Assembly (NCBI RefSeq): GCF_000724085.1
Contig: NZ_CCDL010000003.1
Span: 62,001 to 126,000, forward strand
DNA: 64,000 nt
Direction of reading: 5' to 3'
Origin: Oceanobacillus manasiensis
GTDB lineage: Bacteria; Bacillota; Bacilli; Bacillales; Amphibacillaceae
Of this stretch, positions 15,972 through 25,313 are shown one piece after another (positions within the stretch are counted from its first letter, which is position 1; each line of letters opens with the position of its first letter). Both the position numbers and the translations under genes were made by a program. The notes under the pieces are model-generated. The model worked only from the letters and a program-made list of their open reading frames with translations, made no database searches and had not been told where the DNA came from.

Positions 15972-17381
15972 ATGGGCAAATGCTCTATGGCAGTTGATAT
16001 TGGTGCATCAAGTGGCCGTTTAATGGCTGGTAGCCTAAGAGAAGGAAAATTGAAGTTAGAAGAAATTCATCGCTTTGAAAATAGGCTTGTGAAGAACGGA
16101 AAATATTATTGCTGGGACATCGAGAAGCTTTATGCAGAAATAATAACTGGTCTAAAAAAGTGCCCACAAATGGAGTTAAGACCAACAAGCATTGGGATTG
16201 ATACGTGGGCAGTGGATTTTGTCTTATTAGATGAAAAGGATCAGTTACTAACAGATGCTGTTGCTTACCGTGATCCAAGAACAGATGGGATGATGGAAGA
16301 GGTTTTTGAAATTGTGAGCAAAGAAAGATTGTACTTAGAAACAGGAATCCAATTTCAAAAATTTAATACAATCTACCAATTGTATTATCTAAAAAAGAAT
16401 TATCCAGAGATATTGCAGAAAGCGAAGTCTTTCTTAATGTTACCAGATTATCTTAATTTTATATTAACTGGTGTAAAAGCAAATGAATACACAAATGCTA
16501 CATCAACGCAATTAGTAAATGCTTTTACGAAGAAATGGGATACAGACTTATTAAATAAGCTTGGAATCAACAGAGAGATGTTTCATGAAATTCTCCCTCC
16601 TAAAACAAAGCTAGGTCGTTTGCAGAAAAAGGTAGTAGACGAAATTGGGTATGACTTAGAGGTGATTTTGCCAGCAACCCATGATACAGGGTCTGCTGTT
16701 ATCTCTGTCCCTGAAGCCAATGACACGATTTATCTTAGTTCTGGAACATGGTCATTAATGGGGGTAGAAAATCACTTTCCGATTAGTGTCACCAAAGCAC
16801 TAGACTACAATTTTACCAATGAAGGTGGGATGGATTACCGCTTTCGTTTTTTGAAAAATATCATGGGACTATGGATGATACAAGAAGTCAAGCGAAATTA
16901 TGATGACCAATATAGTTTTGCTGAGCTTGTTGAACTGGCCAATAAGGAAAGGCCGTTCCTTTCTAAAGTTAACGTACATGATGATCGTTTTCTAAAGCCT
17001 GATAACATGGTCGAAGAAATTCAGAAGTATTGCGTAGAAACGGGGCAAACTATCCCATCCACACCAGGTGAGGTTGCAAAATGTGTATTTGATAGTCTCG
17101 CAGATAGTTATCAACGTACCATTACGCAAATTGAAGAAATCTATGAAAAAGAGTTTTCTACCATTAACGTAATTGGTGGTGGAAGCAAAAATGAAATGTT
17201 AAACCAGCTCATAGCAGATATCACCAATAAGGAAGTTCTTGCAGGACCAGTGGAAGCAACAGCGATTGGTAATATTGTTGCACAAATGATTGCCACTGGA
17301 GAGTTAGAAGGACTGGAACAAGCTAGAAACGTAATCAAGCAATCATTTGAAATCAAAAAATACGTGCGTGTAACGGCTTAG
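15972..17381 (+). CDS. rhaB: Rhamnulokinase
   Basis: FGGY-family sugar kinase of 469 residues; phosphorylates L-rhamnulose with ATP to L-rhamnulose-1-phosphate. The N-terminal ATPase fold shows [13 protein letters not shown], and [13 protein letters not shown] carries the catalytic Asp region. The C-terminal half has [17 protein letters not shown] and the adenosine motif [18 protein letters not shown] 15972 is chosen because GAGGTG at 15961-15966 is correctly placed; a TTG further upstream at 15957 overlaps the ribosome site. It is followed after 32 bases by rhaA, so both are one transcript behind the cre-bearing promoter. Confidence 0.95.
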   Translation: MGKCSMAVDIGASSGRLMAGSLREGKLKLEEIHRFENRLVKNGKYYCWDIEKLYAEIITGLKKCPQMELRPTSIGIDTWAVDFVLLDEKDQLLTDAVAYRDPRTDGMMEEVFEIVSKERLYLETGIQFQKFNTIYQLYYLKKNYPEILQKAKSFLMLPDYLNFILTGVKANEYTNATSTQLVNAFTKKWDTDLLNKLGINREMFHEILPPKTKLGRLQKKVVDEIGYDLEVILPATHDTGSAVISVPEANDTIYLSSGTWSLMGVENHFPISVTKALDYNFTNEGGMDYRFRFLKNIMGLWMIQEVKRNYDDQYSFAELVELANKERPFLSKVNVHDDRFLKPDNMVEEIQKYCVETGQTIPSTPGEVAKCVFDSLADSYQRTITQIEEIYEKEFSTINVIGGGSKNEMLNQLIADITNKEVLAGPVEATAIGNIVAQMIATGELEGLEQARNVIKQSFEIKKYVRVTA

Positions 17382-17413
17382 GTAATGCAATACGTAAAAT
17401 TGGAGGAATAAAC

Positions 17414-18673
17414 ATGTCTGTTAAAGAAAACTTTGAAGTTGCGAAAAAGGATTATGAAAAGTGGGGAATAAATGTAGAGGCGGTCCTGGAAACATTAAAA
17501 AGAGTTCCAATCTCTATCCATTGTTGGCAAGGTGATGATGTCGGTGGTTTTGAAGTGAATCAACAAGAGTTATCAGGTGGAATTGACGTGACTGGAAATT
17601 ATCCAGGTAAAGCAAGGACACCAGAAGAATTGAGAAGTGACCTGGAAAAAGCCCTATCTCTAATCCCTGGTAAGCATCGTGTTAACTTGCATGCGATTTA
17701 TGGGGAAACAAATGGAGAAGTTGTCGATCGAGACGAGATTAAACCGGAGCACTTCGAAAAATGGGTGGGCTGGGCAAAAGAGCAAGGGCTTAATGGACTA
17801 GATTTTAACCCAACGCTTTTCTCTCATCCCAAAACAGATGATGGATTGACTTTAGCACATCCGAATAAAGAAATTAGAGACTTCTGGATTAAACACTGTA
17901 TCGCAAGTCGTGAAATTGCAGAGTACTTTGGGAAAGAACTAGGCACACCGGCGTTAACAAACATTTGGATCCCTGATGGCTATAAGGATATTCCGAGTGA
18001 TCGTCTAACACCAAGACAAAGGTTGAAAGATTCATTGGACCAAATTTTTCAAGTAGAAATTGATGAAAAATTTAATGTGGATGCAGTAGAAAGTAAGCTA
18101 TTCGGGATTGGTTCGGAAGCATATGTGGTAGGTTCTCATGAATTTTACATGGGCTATGCACTTAAGAATAATAAGCTTTGTCTATTAGATACTGGACACT
18201 ATCATCCAACAGAAATGGTATCAAACAAAATTTCTGCCATGCTGTTGTATAGTGAAAAATTAGCCCTTCACGTATCTCGCCCTGTACGTTGGGATAGTGA
18301 CCATGTTGTTATTTTAGATGATGAGTTGCGGGAAATTGGTTTAGAAATTGTCCGTAATAATGCTTTAGACAACGTAATGATAGGCTTAGACTTCTTTGAT
18401 GCGAGTATTAACCGTGTCGCAGCATGGACAATTGGGACGCGTAACATGATTAAAGCATTACTCTCTGCCATGCTGATGCCAAATGATTATTTGAAGCAAC
18501 TTCAGGAAGAAGGTAATTTCACTGACCGTCTGGCATTACTGGAAGAATTTAAAACATATCCTTTCGGTGCCATTTGGGATTACTATTGCGACCAAATGGG
18601 TGTACCAGTAAAAGAAACATGGTTAGAAGAAGTAAAGGCTTATGAAAAGGAAGTATTATCTAAAAGAACATAA
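17414..18673 (+). CDS. rhaA: L-rhamnose isomerase
   Basis: 419 residues, the normal family length; interconverts L-rhamnose and L-rhamnulose with a divalent metal. Conserved segments include [15 protein letters not shown] near the N-terminus, [58 protein letters not shown] and [10 protein letters not shown], which hold the metal and substrate His, Asp and Glu residues. GGAGGA precedes the ATG. In the pathway it acts before RhaB although it is encoded after it. A small terminator follows, then the separately promoted rhaEW. Confidence 0.96.
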   Translation: MSVKENFEVAKKDYEKWGINVEAVLETLKRVPISIHCWQGDDVGGFEVNQQELSGGIDVTGNYPGKARTPEELRSDLEKALSLIPGKHRVNLHAIYGETNGEVVDRDEIKPEHFEKWVGWAKEQGLNGLDFNPTLFSHPKTDDGLTLAHPNKEIRDFWIKHCIASREIAEYFGKELGTPALTNIWIPDGYKDIPSDRLTPRQRLKDSLDQIFQVEIDEKFNVDAVESKLFGIGSEAYVVGSHEFYMGYALKNNKLCLLDTGHYHPTEMVSNKISAMLLYSEKLALHVSRPVRWDSDHVVILDDELREIGLEIVRNNALDNVMIGLDFFDASINRVAAWTIGTRNMIKALLSAMLMPNDYLKQLQEEGNFTDRLALLEEFKTYPFGAIWDYYCDQMGVPVKETWLEEVKAYEKEVLSKRT

Positions 18674-18679
18674 GTAAGA

Positions 18680-18704
18680 AGCAGGGGATTCTCCTGCTTT
18701 TCTG
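18680..18704 (+). terminator. Terminator between rhaA and rhaEW
   Basis: AGCAGG (18680-18685) pairs with CCTGCT (18693-18698), followed by a TTTTCTGTTT tract. It divides the rha genes into two transcripts. Confidence 0.65.
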
Positions 18705-18724
18705 TTTAGATAGCAAGACAACAG

Positions 18725-18787
18725 TTTAAACAAACGTAAACAAAGTTAAAACAACATATTCAAAAGTTAAAAGGTTTGTGTTACTAT
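18725..18787 (+). promoter_or_regulatory. rhaEW promoter with 10-bp-phased direct repeats (probable DeoR operator)
   Basis: Words of the form CAAAnnTAAA recur on a 10-base period: CAAACGTAAA at 18731, CAAAGTTAAA at 18741, a degenerate unit at 18751, and CAAAAGTTAA at 18761. They overlap a promoter TTCAAA (18759-18764), 17 bases, TACTAT (18782-18787). Repeats phased to the helical turn are typical of DeoR-family repressors, and a DeoR gene is encoded in the same transcript. Binding is inferred. Confidence 0.55.
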
Positions 18788-18819
18788 TGGTTTAGATAAA
18801 CCAGAGGGGATGAAAAGCA

Positions 18820-20886
18820 ATGGTTAAAAACAATTGGAATAGCGATAATGGTAAATTTGAAAGCGGTTTAGGTGAGTTGGTATATCGATCTAATCTATTA
18901 GGATCTGATCGTGCTGTTGCCAACTTTGGAGGCGGGAATACTTCCACAAAAACAAAAGTAATCGACTTCCGCGGTGAAGAAATTGACGTAATGTGGGTGA
19001 AAGGGAGCGGGTCTGATCTTGCTACAATGAAAGCGCAGAATTTTACCGGATTAAAATTAGACGATATTCGCCCCCTTCTTGAAAAGGACGATATGTCTGA
19101 TGAGGAAATGGTACGTTATTTAGCGCATTGTATGATTGACGCAACACATCCACGTTCTTCTATTGAAACGTTATTACATGCATTCTTACCATTTAAGCAT
19201 GTGGATCACACACATCCGGATGCGATTATTAGCATTGCATGTGCAGACAATGGAAAAGAAATTGCAGAAGAAATCTATGGTGACCGATTTGTATGGGTTC
19301 CTTATATACGTCCAGGTTTCAAACTATCCAAAATGATTGCAGAGGGTGTGAAGAACAATCCTAATGCAGAGTTAGTCATCATGGAAAAGCATGGTTTAGT
19401 GACATGGGGAGAGACGTCAGAAGCGTCTTACAACAAAACTGTTGATATTATCAATGAAGCGGAAAGCTATATCGAAGCAAAAGCAAATGGGCAAACATTG
19501 TTTGGTGGTCAGAAACATGAGGCATTGCCGGCTGAAGAGAGAAAAGAAGTGTTAGCGAAAATATTGCCAGTCATTCGTGGCCAAGTAAGTAAAAATAAAA
19601 AAATGCTCGTTACCTATGATGATCGTGAGAATATATTAGACTTTGTAAATAGCAATGATGCAGAAGTGTTAGCTAAAGTCGGCGCAGCCTGTCCTGATCA
19701 CCTTGTACATACGAAGCGTACCCCTCTATTTGTGGATTGGGATCCTAGCACAAATAATATCGAAGAGCTAATAGAAAGCATAAAAACGGGAATTGCAGCT
19801 TTTGAAGAAGAATACAAAGCATACTTCGAGAAAAATAAATCAGAAGGCGATCAAATGGTGGAAGCAGCACCACGAGTAGTATTGATTCCTGGCATTGGTA
19901 TGGTTAATACAGGGAAAGACTGGAAATCTGCGAATGTTAGTGAGCAATTATACCACCGTGCCATTGCGGTAATGAGAGGTTCCACCATTCTAGGAAACTT
20001 TGTATCTCTTAATGAAGCGCAATCCTTTGCGATTGAGTATTGGCCCCTTGAACTTTACAAGCTAAGCTTAGCTCCAGCGGAAGCTGACTTCTCTAGACAG
20101 GTTGCCTTTGTCACTGGAGGTGCAGGTGGAATTGGCAGTGCAACATGTATCCGTCTAGTGAATGAAGGTGCACATGTGGTGGTTGCCGACATTAACTTAG
20201 AGGGGGCTGAAGAATTAGCAGGTGAAATCAATGAACGTTTTGGGTCTAATCGTGCGAAGGCAGTAAAAATGGATGTTACGAAAGAAGAAAAAGTGCAAGC
20301 TGCAATTGCGGACGCTATTTTAACGTATGGTGGATTAGATATCATCGTTAACAATGCTGGACTAGCAAGCTCAAGTCCCTTTGAGGAGACAACATTAGAT
20401 AAATGGAATCTAAATATGAATGTTCTTGTTACCGGGTATTTTCTTGTGGCGAGAGAAGCATTCAAGTTGATGAAAGAGCAAGCAATTGGAGGCAATATGG
20501 TATTTGTCGGATCGAAAAACTCTATTTATGCAGGTAAAAATGCAGCGGCATACTCTACTGCAAAAGCAGCAGAAGTACACCTTGCTCGTACCATTGCGGC
20601 TGATGGAGGCCAATTCGGTATCCGTGTCAACTCCGTCCTTCCAGATGCTGTGATCCGTGGATCGAAAATCTGGGATTCTGACTGGAAAAAAGAGCGTGCA
20701 TCTTCATACGGAATTGGTGCCGACGAATTAGAGGAACATTATCGTAAACGTACCATTTTAAATGAAAATATATTACCACAAGATATTGCGGAATCCATCG
20801 CCTTCCTTGCATCTGCAAAATCTGCTAAAACTACAGGCTGTATGGTAACAGTTGATGGGGGAGTTGCTGCAGCATTTACTAGATAA
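18820..20886 (+). CDS. rhaEW: Bifunctional rhamnulose-1-phosphate aldolase / L-lactaldehyde dehydrogenase
   Basis: 688-residue fusion known from Bacillus (YuxG). Residues 1 to about 400 are a class II aldolase/adducin domain (NFGGGNTSTK, WVKGSGSDL, HTHPDAIISIA with the zinc His residues, IMEKHGLVTWG); it splits rhamnulose-1-phosphate into DHAP and L-lactaldehyde. From about 428 a short-chain dehydrogenase domain follows: VTGGAGGIG coenzyme motif, NNAGLASS, and the catalytic YSTAK with Tyr578 and Lys582; it oxidises L-lactaldehyde to L-lactate. This removes a toxic aldehyde within one protein. The downstream lutABC then oxidises the lactate. Control is probably by the adjacent DeoR protein. 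Confidence 0.95.
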   Translation: MVKNNWNSDNGKFESGLGELVYRSNLLGSDRAVANFGGGNTSTKTKVIDFRGEEIDVMWVKGSGSDLATMKAQNFTGLKLDDIRPLLEKDDMSDEEMVRYLAHCMIDATHPRSSIETLLHAFLPFKHVDHTHPDAIISIACADNGKEIAEEIYGDRFVWVPYIRPGFKLSKMIAEGVKNNPNAELVIMEKHGLVTWGETSEASYNKTVDIINEAESYIEAKANGQTLFGGQKHEALPAEERKEVLAKILPVIRGQVSKNKKMLVTYDDRENILDFVNSNDAEVLAKVGAACPDHLVHTKRTPLFVDWDPSTNNIEELIESIKTGIAAFEEEYKAYFEKNKSEGDQMVEAAPRVVLIPGIGMVNTGKDWKSANVSEQLYHRAIAVMRGSTILGNFVSLNEAQSFAIEYWPLELYKLSLAPAEADFSRQVAFVTGGAGGIGSATCIRLVNEGAHVVVADINLEGAEELAGEINERFGSNRAKAVKMDVTKEEKVQAAIADAILTYGGLDIIVNNAGLASSSPFEETTLDKWNLNMNVLVTGYFLVAREAFKLMKEQAIGGNMVFVGSKNSIYAGKNAAAYSTAKAAEVHLARTIAADGGQFGIRVNSVLPDAVIRGSKIWDSDWKKERASSYGIGADELEEHYRKRTILNENILPQDIAESIAFLASAKSAKTTGCMVTVDGGVAAAFTR

Positions 20887-20972
20887 TTCGTTATGTGGAT
20901 AGGGAGTTGCTATACTTCCTATCCATTATTAAAATAGAAGAAAAGGTTTTAAATGAAAGTAGGGACAGGATC

Positions 20973-21740
20973 GTGCTTATTGCAGAGAGACAACAAAAAA
21001 TAGTGGATCTAGTAAATGAACGTAAAAGTATAAGGGTGACAGAATTAAGTAAGCTTTTTTCTGTGACGGAAGAAACAATTCGAAGAGATCTTGAAAAGCT
21101 TGAAGCAGATAGAAAGTTATCTCGAAGTCATGGTGGAGCATTTAGCATGAATCGTGATGACATGGAGCTTCCCTACACAGAACGTGAGGGAACAAACGTT
21201 AAGGAGAAAAAAGAGATTGCCAATGAGGCTGTGAAACAGGTATTAGAAGGAGATACAGTTATTCTTGATGCCAGCACAACAGCATGGTATATGGCTAGAG
21301 CTTTACCGAATAAGCGCGTTACTGTTCTCACCAATTCAATTAAGGTTGCAATGGAGTTAAGTAAGAAGAAAGAAATAACGGTTATTTCTACTGGTGGAAC
21401 GTTATTACCTGAATCCTTATCATTTGTGGGACCACTCGCGGAATCAGCATTAGATACGTATCACGTAACCAAAGCGTTCATTTCCTGCAAAGGATTGCAT
21501 TTTGAACGTGGTCTAAGCGAAACGGATGAACAGCAAGCACGGGTTAAACAAAAGATGATAGATAGTGCGGAAATGACGTATATCATGATTGATTATAGTA
21601 AATTTGGTAAACAAGCTTTTTCCCGGGTAAGTGGGCTAGACGATGTTCAGCATATCATCACGGATAGTAAGGTGGATGAAGCTACTATTCAACAACTGGA
21701 AGATAAATCACTTCATGTCATTAAAGTCCTGGAAAAATGA
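20973..21740 (+). CDS. rhaR: DeoR-family repressor of rhamnose/lactate genes (RhaR-like)
   Basis: 255 residues from GTG 20973, preceded by AGGGACAGGA; the longer upstream frame has no ribosome site, and DeoR proteins begin as here with a short lead into RQQKIVDLV. The DeoR helix-turn-helix [23 protein letters not shown] is followed by SHGGA and a C-terminal sugar-phosphate sensor domain ([43 protein letters not shown]). It resembles B. subtilis RhaR. It is encoded between rhaEW and lutA in the same direction, so it may control both halves of the pathway, perhaps sensing rhamnulose-1-phosphate. Confidence 0.85.
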   Translation: MLIAERQQKIVDLVNERKSIRVTELSKLFSVTEETIRRDLEKLEADRKLSRSHGGAFSMNRDDMELPYTEREGTNVKEKKEIANEAVKQVLEGDTVILDASTTAWYMARALPNKRVTVLTNSIKVAMELSKKKEITVISTGGTLLPESLSFVGPLAESALDTYHVTKAFISCKGLHFERGLSETDEQQARVKQKMIDSAEMTYIMIDYSKFGKQAFSRVSGLDDVQHIITDSKVDEATIQQLEDKSLHVIKVLEK

Positions 21741-21834
21741 AATAAAGCATGAAATAACTTTTTATCCTCGCCATATGACTTTGGACATGAGGTTACAAAG
21801 TGGCGACTTTTTAAGAATGGGGAGGGAGACGAAT

Positions 21835-22560
21835 ATGAAAGTTTCCTTATTTATCACGTGTCTTAGTGATGTTTTTTATGTGAGGGCAGGGAAGGCAACA
21901 GTGGAATTATTGGAGCGGTTTGGTTGTGAGGTAGACTTTCCTGAGACACAGACCTGTTGTGGACAGCCGGCATATAACAGTGGGTACCATAAAGATACGA
22001 AAAAAGCGGCTAAACATATGATTCAAACATTTGAGCACGCAGAGTATGTAGTTAGTCCATCTGGTTCTTGTGCCTATATGTTTCATGAATATGAGTCGCT
22101 TTTTAAAGGTGAACCTGATTGGCAAGAAAAAGCGAAAGCATTAAAGGTAAAGACTTATGAGCTGACCCAATTTTTAATAGATGTGCTCAGAATAGAGGAT
22201 ACAGGAGCAGAATTTCATGCAAAAGCAACCTACCATACATCTTGTCATATGACGAGATTACTTGGCGTAAAGGAAGCTCCATTAAAACTATTGCGTCATG
22301 TGAAAGGCTTAGAAATGATAGATTTACCGAATCGTCATGATTGTTGTGGATTTGGTGGAACATTTGCTATCAAAATGCCAAAAATTTCGGAGCAGATGGT
22401 GAATGAGAAAGTCCAGCATATTGAAGAAACAGAAGCAGAGATACTGATCGGAGCAGATGGTGGTTGTTTAATGAATATTGGTGGACGACTAACGCGGGAG
22501 AAAAAGCCTGTGAAAGTGATGCATATCGCAGAAATTTTAAATAGTCGGGGGGAAGTATAA
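21835..22560 (+). CDS. lutA: L-lactate oxidation complex subunit LutA (Cys-rich, GlcF-like)
   Basis: 241 residues, near the usual 238. Two CCG cysteine-rich motifs typical of heterodisulfide-reductase-like subunits are visible: [12 protein letters not shown] with Cys41-Cys42 and [10 protein letters not shown] near residue 167, plus a Cys in [11 protein letters not shown]. With LutB and LutC it oxidises L-lactate to pyruvate. GGGGAGGGAG precedes ATG 21835; upstream in-frame sequence lacks a ribosome site and lies inside the repressor gene. It overlaps lutB in TAATG. Unusually, it sits directly behind the rhamnose genes, which supply lactate. Confidence 0.95.
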   Translation: MKVSLFITCLSDVFYVRAGKATVELLERFGCEVDFPETQTCCGQPAYNSGYHKDTKKAAKHMIQTFEHAEYVVSPSGSCAYMFHEYESLFKGEPDWQEKAKALKVKTYELTQFLIDVLRIEDTGAEFHAKATYHTSCHMTRLLGVKEAPLKLLRHVKGLEMIDLPNRHDCCGFGGTFAIKMPKISEQMVNEKVQHIEETEAEILIGADGGCLMNIGGRLTREKKPVKVMHIAEILNSRGEV

Positions 22561-23999
22561 TGCCAATGCATATTGGGGAAAAAGACTTTCAGAACCGAGT
22601 AGACAAAGGGCTAGACGATGGTTTCATGCGTGGTGCCGTTCGTTCTGCGCAGGGTAGACTACAAAACAATCGTGCCAAAGCTGCAGAAGAGCTCGGCGAC
22701 TGGGAAGAATGGCGTAGCCTGGGTAAAGAAATTCGGAATCATACGATGGAGAATCTAGATTACTATTTGGAGCAGTTAACCGATAAAATTGCAGAATTAG
22801 GTGGGCATGTATATTTTGCAAAAACAGCTGATGATGCGAATCAGTATATTAGTGATGTCATTGCCAAGAAAGACGCTAAGAAAATCGCTAAATCTAAATC
22901 AATGGTAACAGAAGAAATTGCGCTTAATGACATACTCGAAGCGAATGGTTGTGATGTTGTTGAAACAGATTTAGGTGAATATATTCTGCAAATTGATGAC
23001 CATGATCCACCATCACATATCGTTGCACCAGCTTTGCATAAAAACAAAGAACAAATTCGTGATGTATTTAAAGAAAAGCTAGGCTACACAAACACGGAAA
23101 AGCCAGAAGAGTTAACGTTATTTGCCCGTGAAAAATTAAGAGAAGAATTCCTATCAGCAGATGTCGGCATTACAGGGTGTAATTTCGCTGTCGCAGAATC
23201 TGGTTCTTTCGCGTTGGTTACGAATGAAGGAAATGCCCGGATGGTGTCCACACTCCCTAAAACACAGATTACCGTCATGGGAATGGAGCGAATCGTCCCA
23301 ACATGGGAAGAGTTAGATGTCATGGTTAGTCTATTAACAAGAGCAGCAGTAGGACAAAAACTAACGAGTTATGTGACAGCGCTTACTGGTCCAAGGATAG
23401 AAGGAGAAGTGGATGGCCCAGAAGAGTTCCACTTAGTGATTGTCGATAACGGACGGTCTAAAATACTAGGAACAGAATTCCAAGAAGCCCTCCATTGTAT
23501 TCGTTGTGCAGCCTGTATCAACGTTTGCCCAGTGTATCGTCACGTTGGTGGTCATGCGTACGGGTCTATTTATCCTGGTCCGATTGGAGCGGTCTTAACG
23601 CCATTATTAGGTGGATACGAGGATTACAAAGAGTTGCCATATGCCTCGTCCCTATGTGGAGCGTGTACAGAGGTATGCCCAGTTAAAATTCCACTACATG
23701 AATACTTAATCCAGCACCGTCAAAAGATTGTAGAGGAAGAGAAAAAGTCGGACTGGGGAGAAAGGCTGGCAATGAAAGGATTTGGCAGAATGGCAAGCTC
23801 CAAAACATTGTTCGGAATTGCAACAAAATCAGCACCATTCCTTGTTACGCCATTTGTGAAGGATGGAATTATTTCGAAGGGTCCAGGACCAGTTAAAGCC
23901 TGGACAGACTCCAGAAATTTCCCTGCACCAGCAAAAGAAAGATTCCGAGATTGGTTTAAGCATAGAGAGAAAGGGGACAGTGACCATGGCAAAGGGTGA
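22560..23999 (+). CDS. lutB: L-lactate oxidation complex iron-sulfur subunit LutB
   Basis: 479 residues, close to the family norm. The N-terminal half is the LUD-type domain ([41 protein letters not shown]). Two 4Fe-4S binding clusters follow: CxxCxxCxxxCP at Cys313, 316, 319, 323 and CxxCxxxCP at 366, 369, 373. The C-terminal tail is the conserved LutB extension. Its ATG shares a base with the lutA stop, and its end overlaps lutC by 14 bases, so the three are translationally coupled. Confidence 0.96.
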   Translation: MPMHIGEKDFQNRVDKGLDDGFMRGAVRSAQGRLQNNRAKAAEELGDWEEWRSLGKEIRNHTMENLDYYLEQLTDKIAELGGHVYFAKTADDANQYISDVIAKKDAKKIAKSKSMVTEEIALNDILEANGCDVVETDLGEYILQIDDHDPPSHIVAPALHKNKEQIRDVFKEKLGYTNTEKPEELTLFAREKLREEFLSADVGITGCNFAVAESGSFALVTNEGNARMVSTLPKTQITVMGMERIVPTWEELDVMVSLLTRAAVGQKLTSYVTALTGPRIEGEVDGPEEFHLVIVDNGRSKILGTEFQEALHCIRCAACINVCPVYRHVGGHAYGSIYPGPIGAVLTPLLGGYEDYKELPYASSLCGACTEVCPVKIPLHEYLIQHRQKIVEEEKKSDWGERLAMKGFGRMASSKTLFGIATKSAPFLVTPFVKDGIISKGPGPVKAWTDSRNFPAPAKERFRDWFKHREKGDSDHGKG

Positions 24000-24705
24000 C
24001 ATTCAAAATCGAGATGCCTTTCTTGATCAAATTGCAAACCAATTAGGCCGAGAACGCCAAAGAACTCCTGTTCAAAGGCCAGACTGGAATCATCAAGTTC
24101 AGTGGAACGTGCTTCAAGGTAAGTCCCAGGATGAATTGCTTGATGTATTAGAAGAGCAATGTAAATCGATTCATACATCGCTAGTTCGCACGGACGCTAG
24201 TAATCTAAATGAGGCATTACTAGAGGTAATTAAGGAGTACGGTGGCGAGTCTGTGATGACATGGTATGATCCACGCTTTGAAGAGTACGCTCTTACGGAA
24301 GCTTTTCGTGAATGGAAAGGTGAAGGGATCCATGTAGACAAATGGGACGCAAAAAACGGGGAAGAAAGTATTCGTTTAGCTGAAAAAGCAGATGTCGGCA
24401 TTACCTTTAGTGATAGCACACTAGCAGAATCCGGAACGGTTGTGTTGTTCAATGATAAAAGAAAAGGTCGTTCTGTTAGCTTACTCCCCGCAACCTATAT
24501 TGCCATTGTACCTAAAAGTACGCTTGTCCCGAGGATGTCCCAAGCAACTAGAGAGATTCATAAACAGGTAGAAAAGGGAGAACAAATTGCTTCCTGTATT
24601 AACTTTATTACAGGTCCAAGTAATAGTGCAGACATTGAAATGAACCTAGTGGTTGGTGTCCATGGACCGATAAAAGCTTGTTATGTGGTAGTGGAAGATC
24701 GATAG
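23986..24705 (+). CDS. lutC: L-lactate oxidation complex subunit LutC (LUD domain)
   Basis: 239 residues, the usual LutC length. The LUD-domain features are present: [53 protein letters not shown] and [25 protein letters not shown] 23986 is chosen because AAAGGGGACAG lies just upstream, and it matches the family N-terminus [18 protein letters not shown] damaged second copy lies at 41358-42022 and shares an exact 208-base stretch with this gene (24153-24360), which looks like gene conversion. Confidence 0.96.
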   Translation: MAKGDIQNRDAFLDQIANQLGRERQRTPVQRPDWNHQVQWNVLQGKSQDELLDVLEEQCKSIHTSLVRTDASNLNEALLEVIKEYGGESVMTWYDPRFEEYALTEAFREWKGEGIHVDKWDAKNGEESIRLAEKADVGITFSDSTLAESGTVVLFNDKRKGRSVSLLPATYIAIVPKSTLVPRMSQATREIHKQVEKGEQIASCINFITGPSNSADIEMNLVVGVHGPIKACYVVVEDR

Positions 24706-24776
24706 CGATGGGTGAATAAGAGATATACGGTGTACGATCAATTTTAAGGGGTAGATATGGGGATTTGAAAACAATG

Positions 24777-24803
24777 CGATGCCTTAAATAAGGCATCGTT
24801 TTT
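24777..24803 (+). terminator. Rho-independent terminator of the rhaEW-rhaR-lutABC transcript
   Basis: CGATGCCTTA (24777-24786) and TAAGGCATCG (24789-24798) form a perfect ten-base stem with a two-base gap, followed by five T residues. Confidence 0.88.
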
Positions 24804-25210
24804 GATAGACTTGTAACGTAACGTGGAAAGTTACTAGTAATAAAAAAGTTACTTTAAGAAACTTGCACAGGTCACTAGTCTGGTATCAAGGATCCTGAAG
24901 GGAGTTTTTTTGAGCGAATTCAGCTGTAGCTTTCCTACGATGGTTGACATGGATAAGAAGGGTTGCGCTTGTGGTCATAAATAAAAATCGTAAATTGGTT
25001 AATTTGGCATTTCAGAAAACGTAAATTGAAGACTTTCTTTTGGATGGATAATTAGAAAAAGATAGTAATATTGCATAGAGGGCAATGAAGTGCTTTATTA
25101 TTGGGAGAAAAGAATTGGCTGTCCAGCAATACGGTGAATGTGCAAAAAGTAAATTTGTTACCGAGTATTTGAACAGAAATCTTGGATATGGACGATATTG
25201 GCCATGAAAA
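24804..25210 (+). other. Intergenic region with possible short remnants
   Basis: About 400 bases with no standard gene. Short coding-like pieces occur (for example a tiny Cys-containing frame at 24910-24984, listed separately, and a frame near 25115-25206), each interrupted quickly. No promoter or structured RNA is convincing. Confidence 0.4.
24910..24984 (+). CDS. Possible 24-residue Cys-containing small ORF
   Basis: A TTG-started frame is preceded by AAGGGAG about five bases upstream. It encodes 24 residues with three Cys and a terminal GCACGHK. It is a candidate metal-binding peptide or the stub of a lost gene. The only support is the ribosome site and Cys content; it may be chance. Confidence 0.18.
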   Translation: MSEFSCSFPTMVDMDKKGCACGHK

Positions 25211-25255
25211 TACCCCCGAAAGTTATATTTTGACTCTAACTTTCGAGGGGGTACC
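25211..25255 (-). terminator. Terminator downstream of the sugar-binding lipoprotein gene
   Basis: TACCCCCGAAAGTTA (25211-25225) pairs with TAACTTTCGAGGGGGTA (25237-25253) through a long stem with one bulged base. On the minus strand it is followed by TATTTT. It lies about 60 bases beyond the lipoprotein stop codon. Confidence 0.72.
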
Positions 25256-25313
25256 GTACTGCCTACACTTTTTTATGTTCATTATAAATCAAGGGGTTAT
25301 AATGTCAGTCATC

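Noticed and set aside
20055-20818. Long minus-strand frames opposite the dehydrogenase half of rhaEW
   Set aside because: The plus strand carries an unambiguous SDR domain here; the antisense frames lack ribosome sites and motifs.
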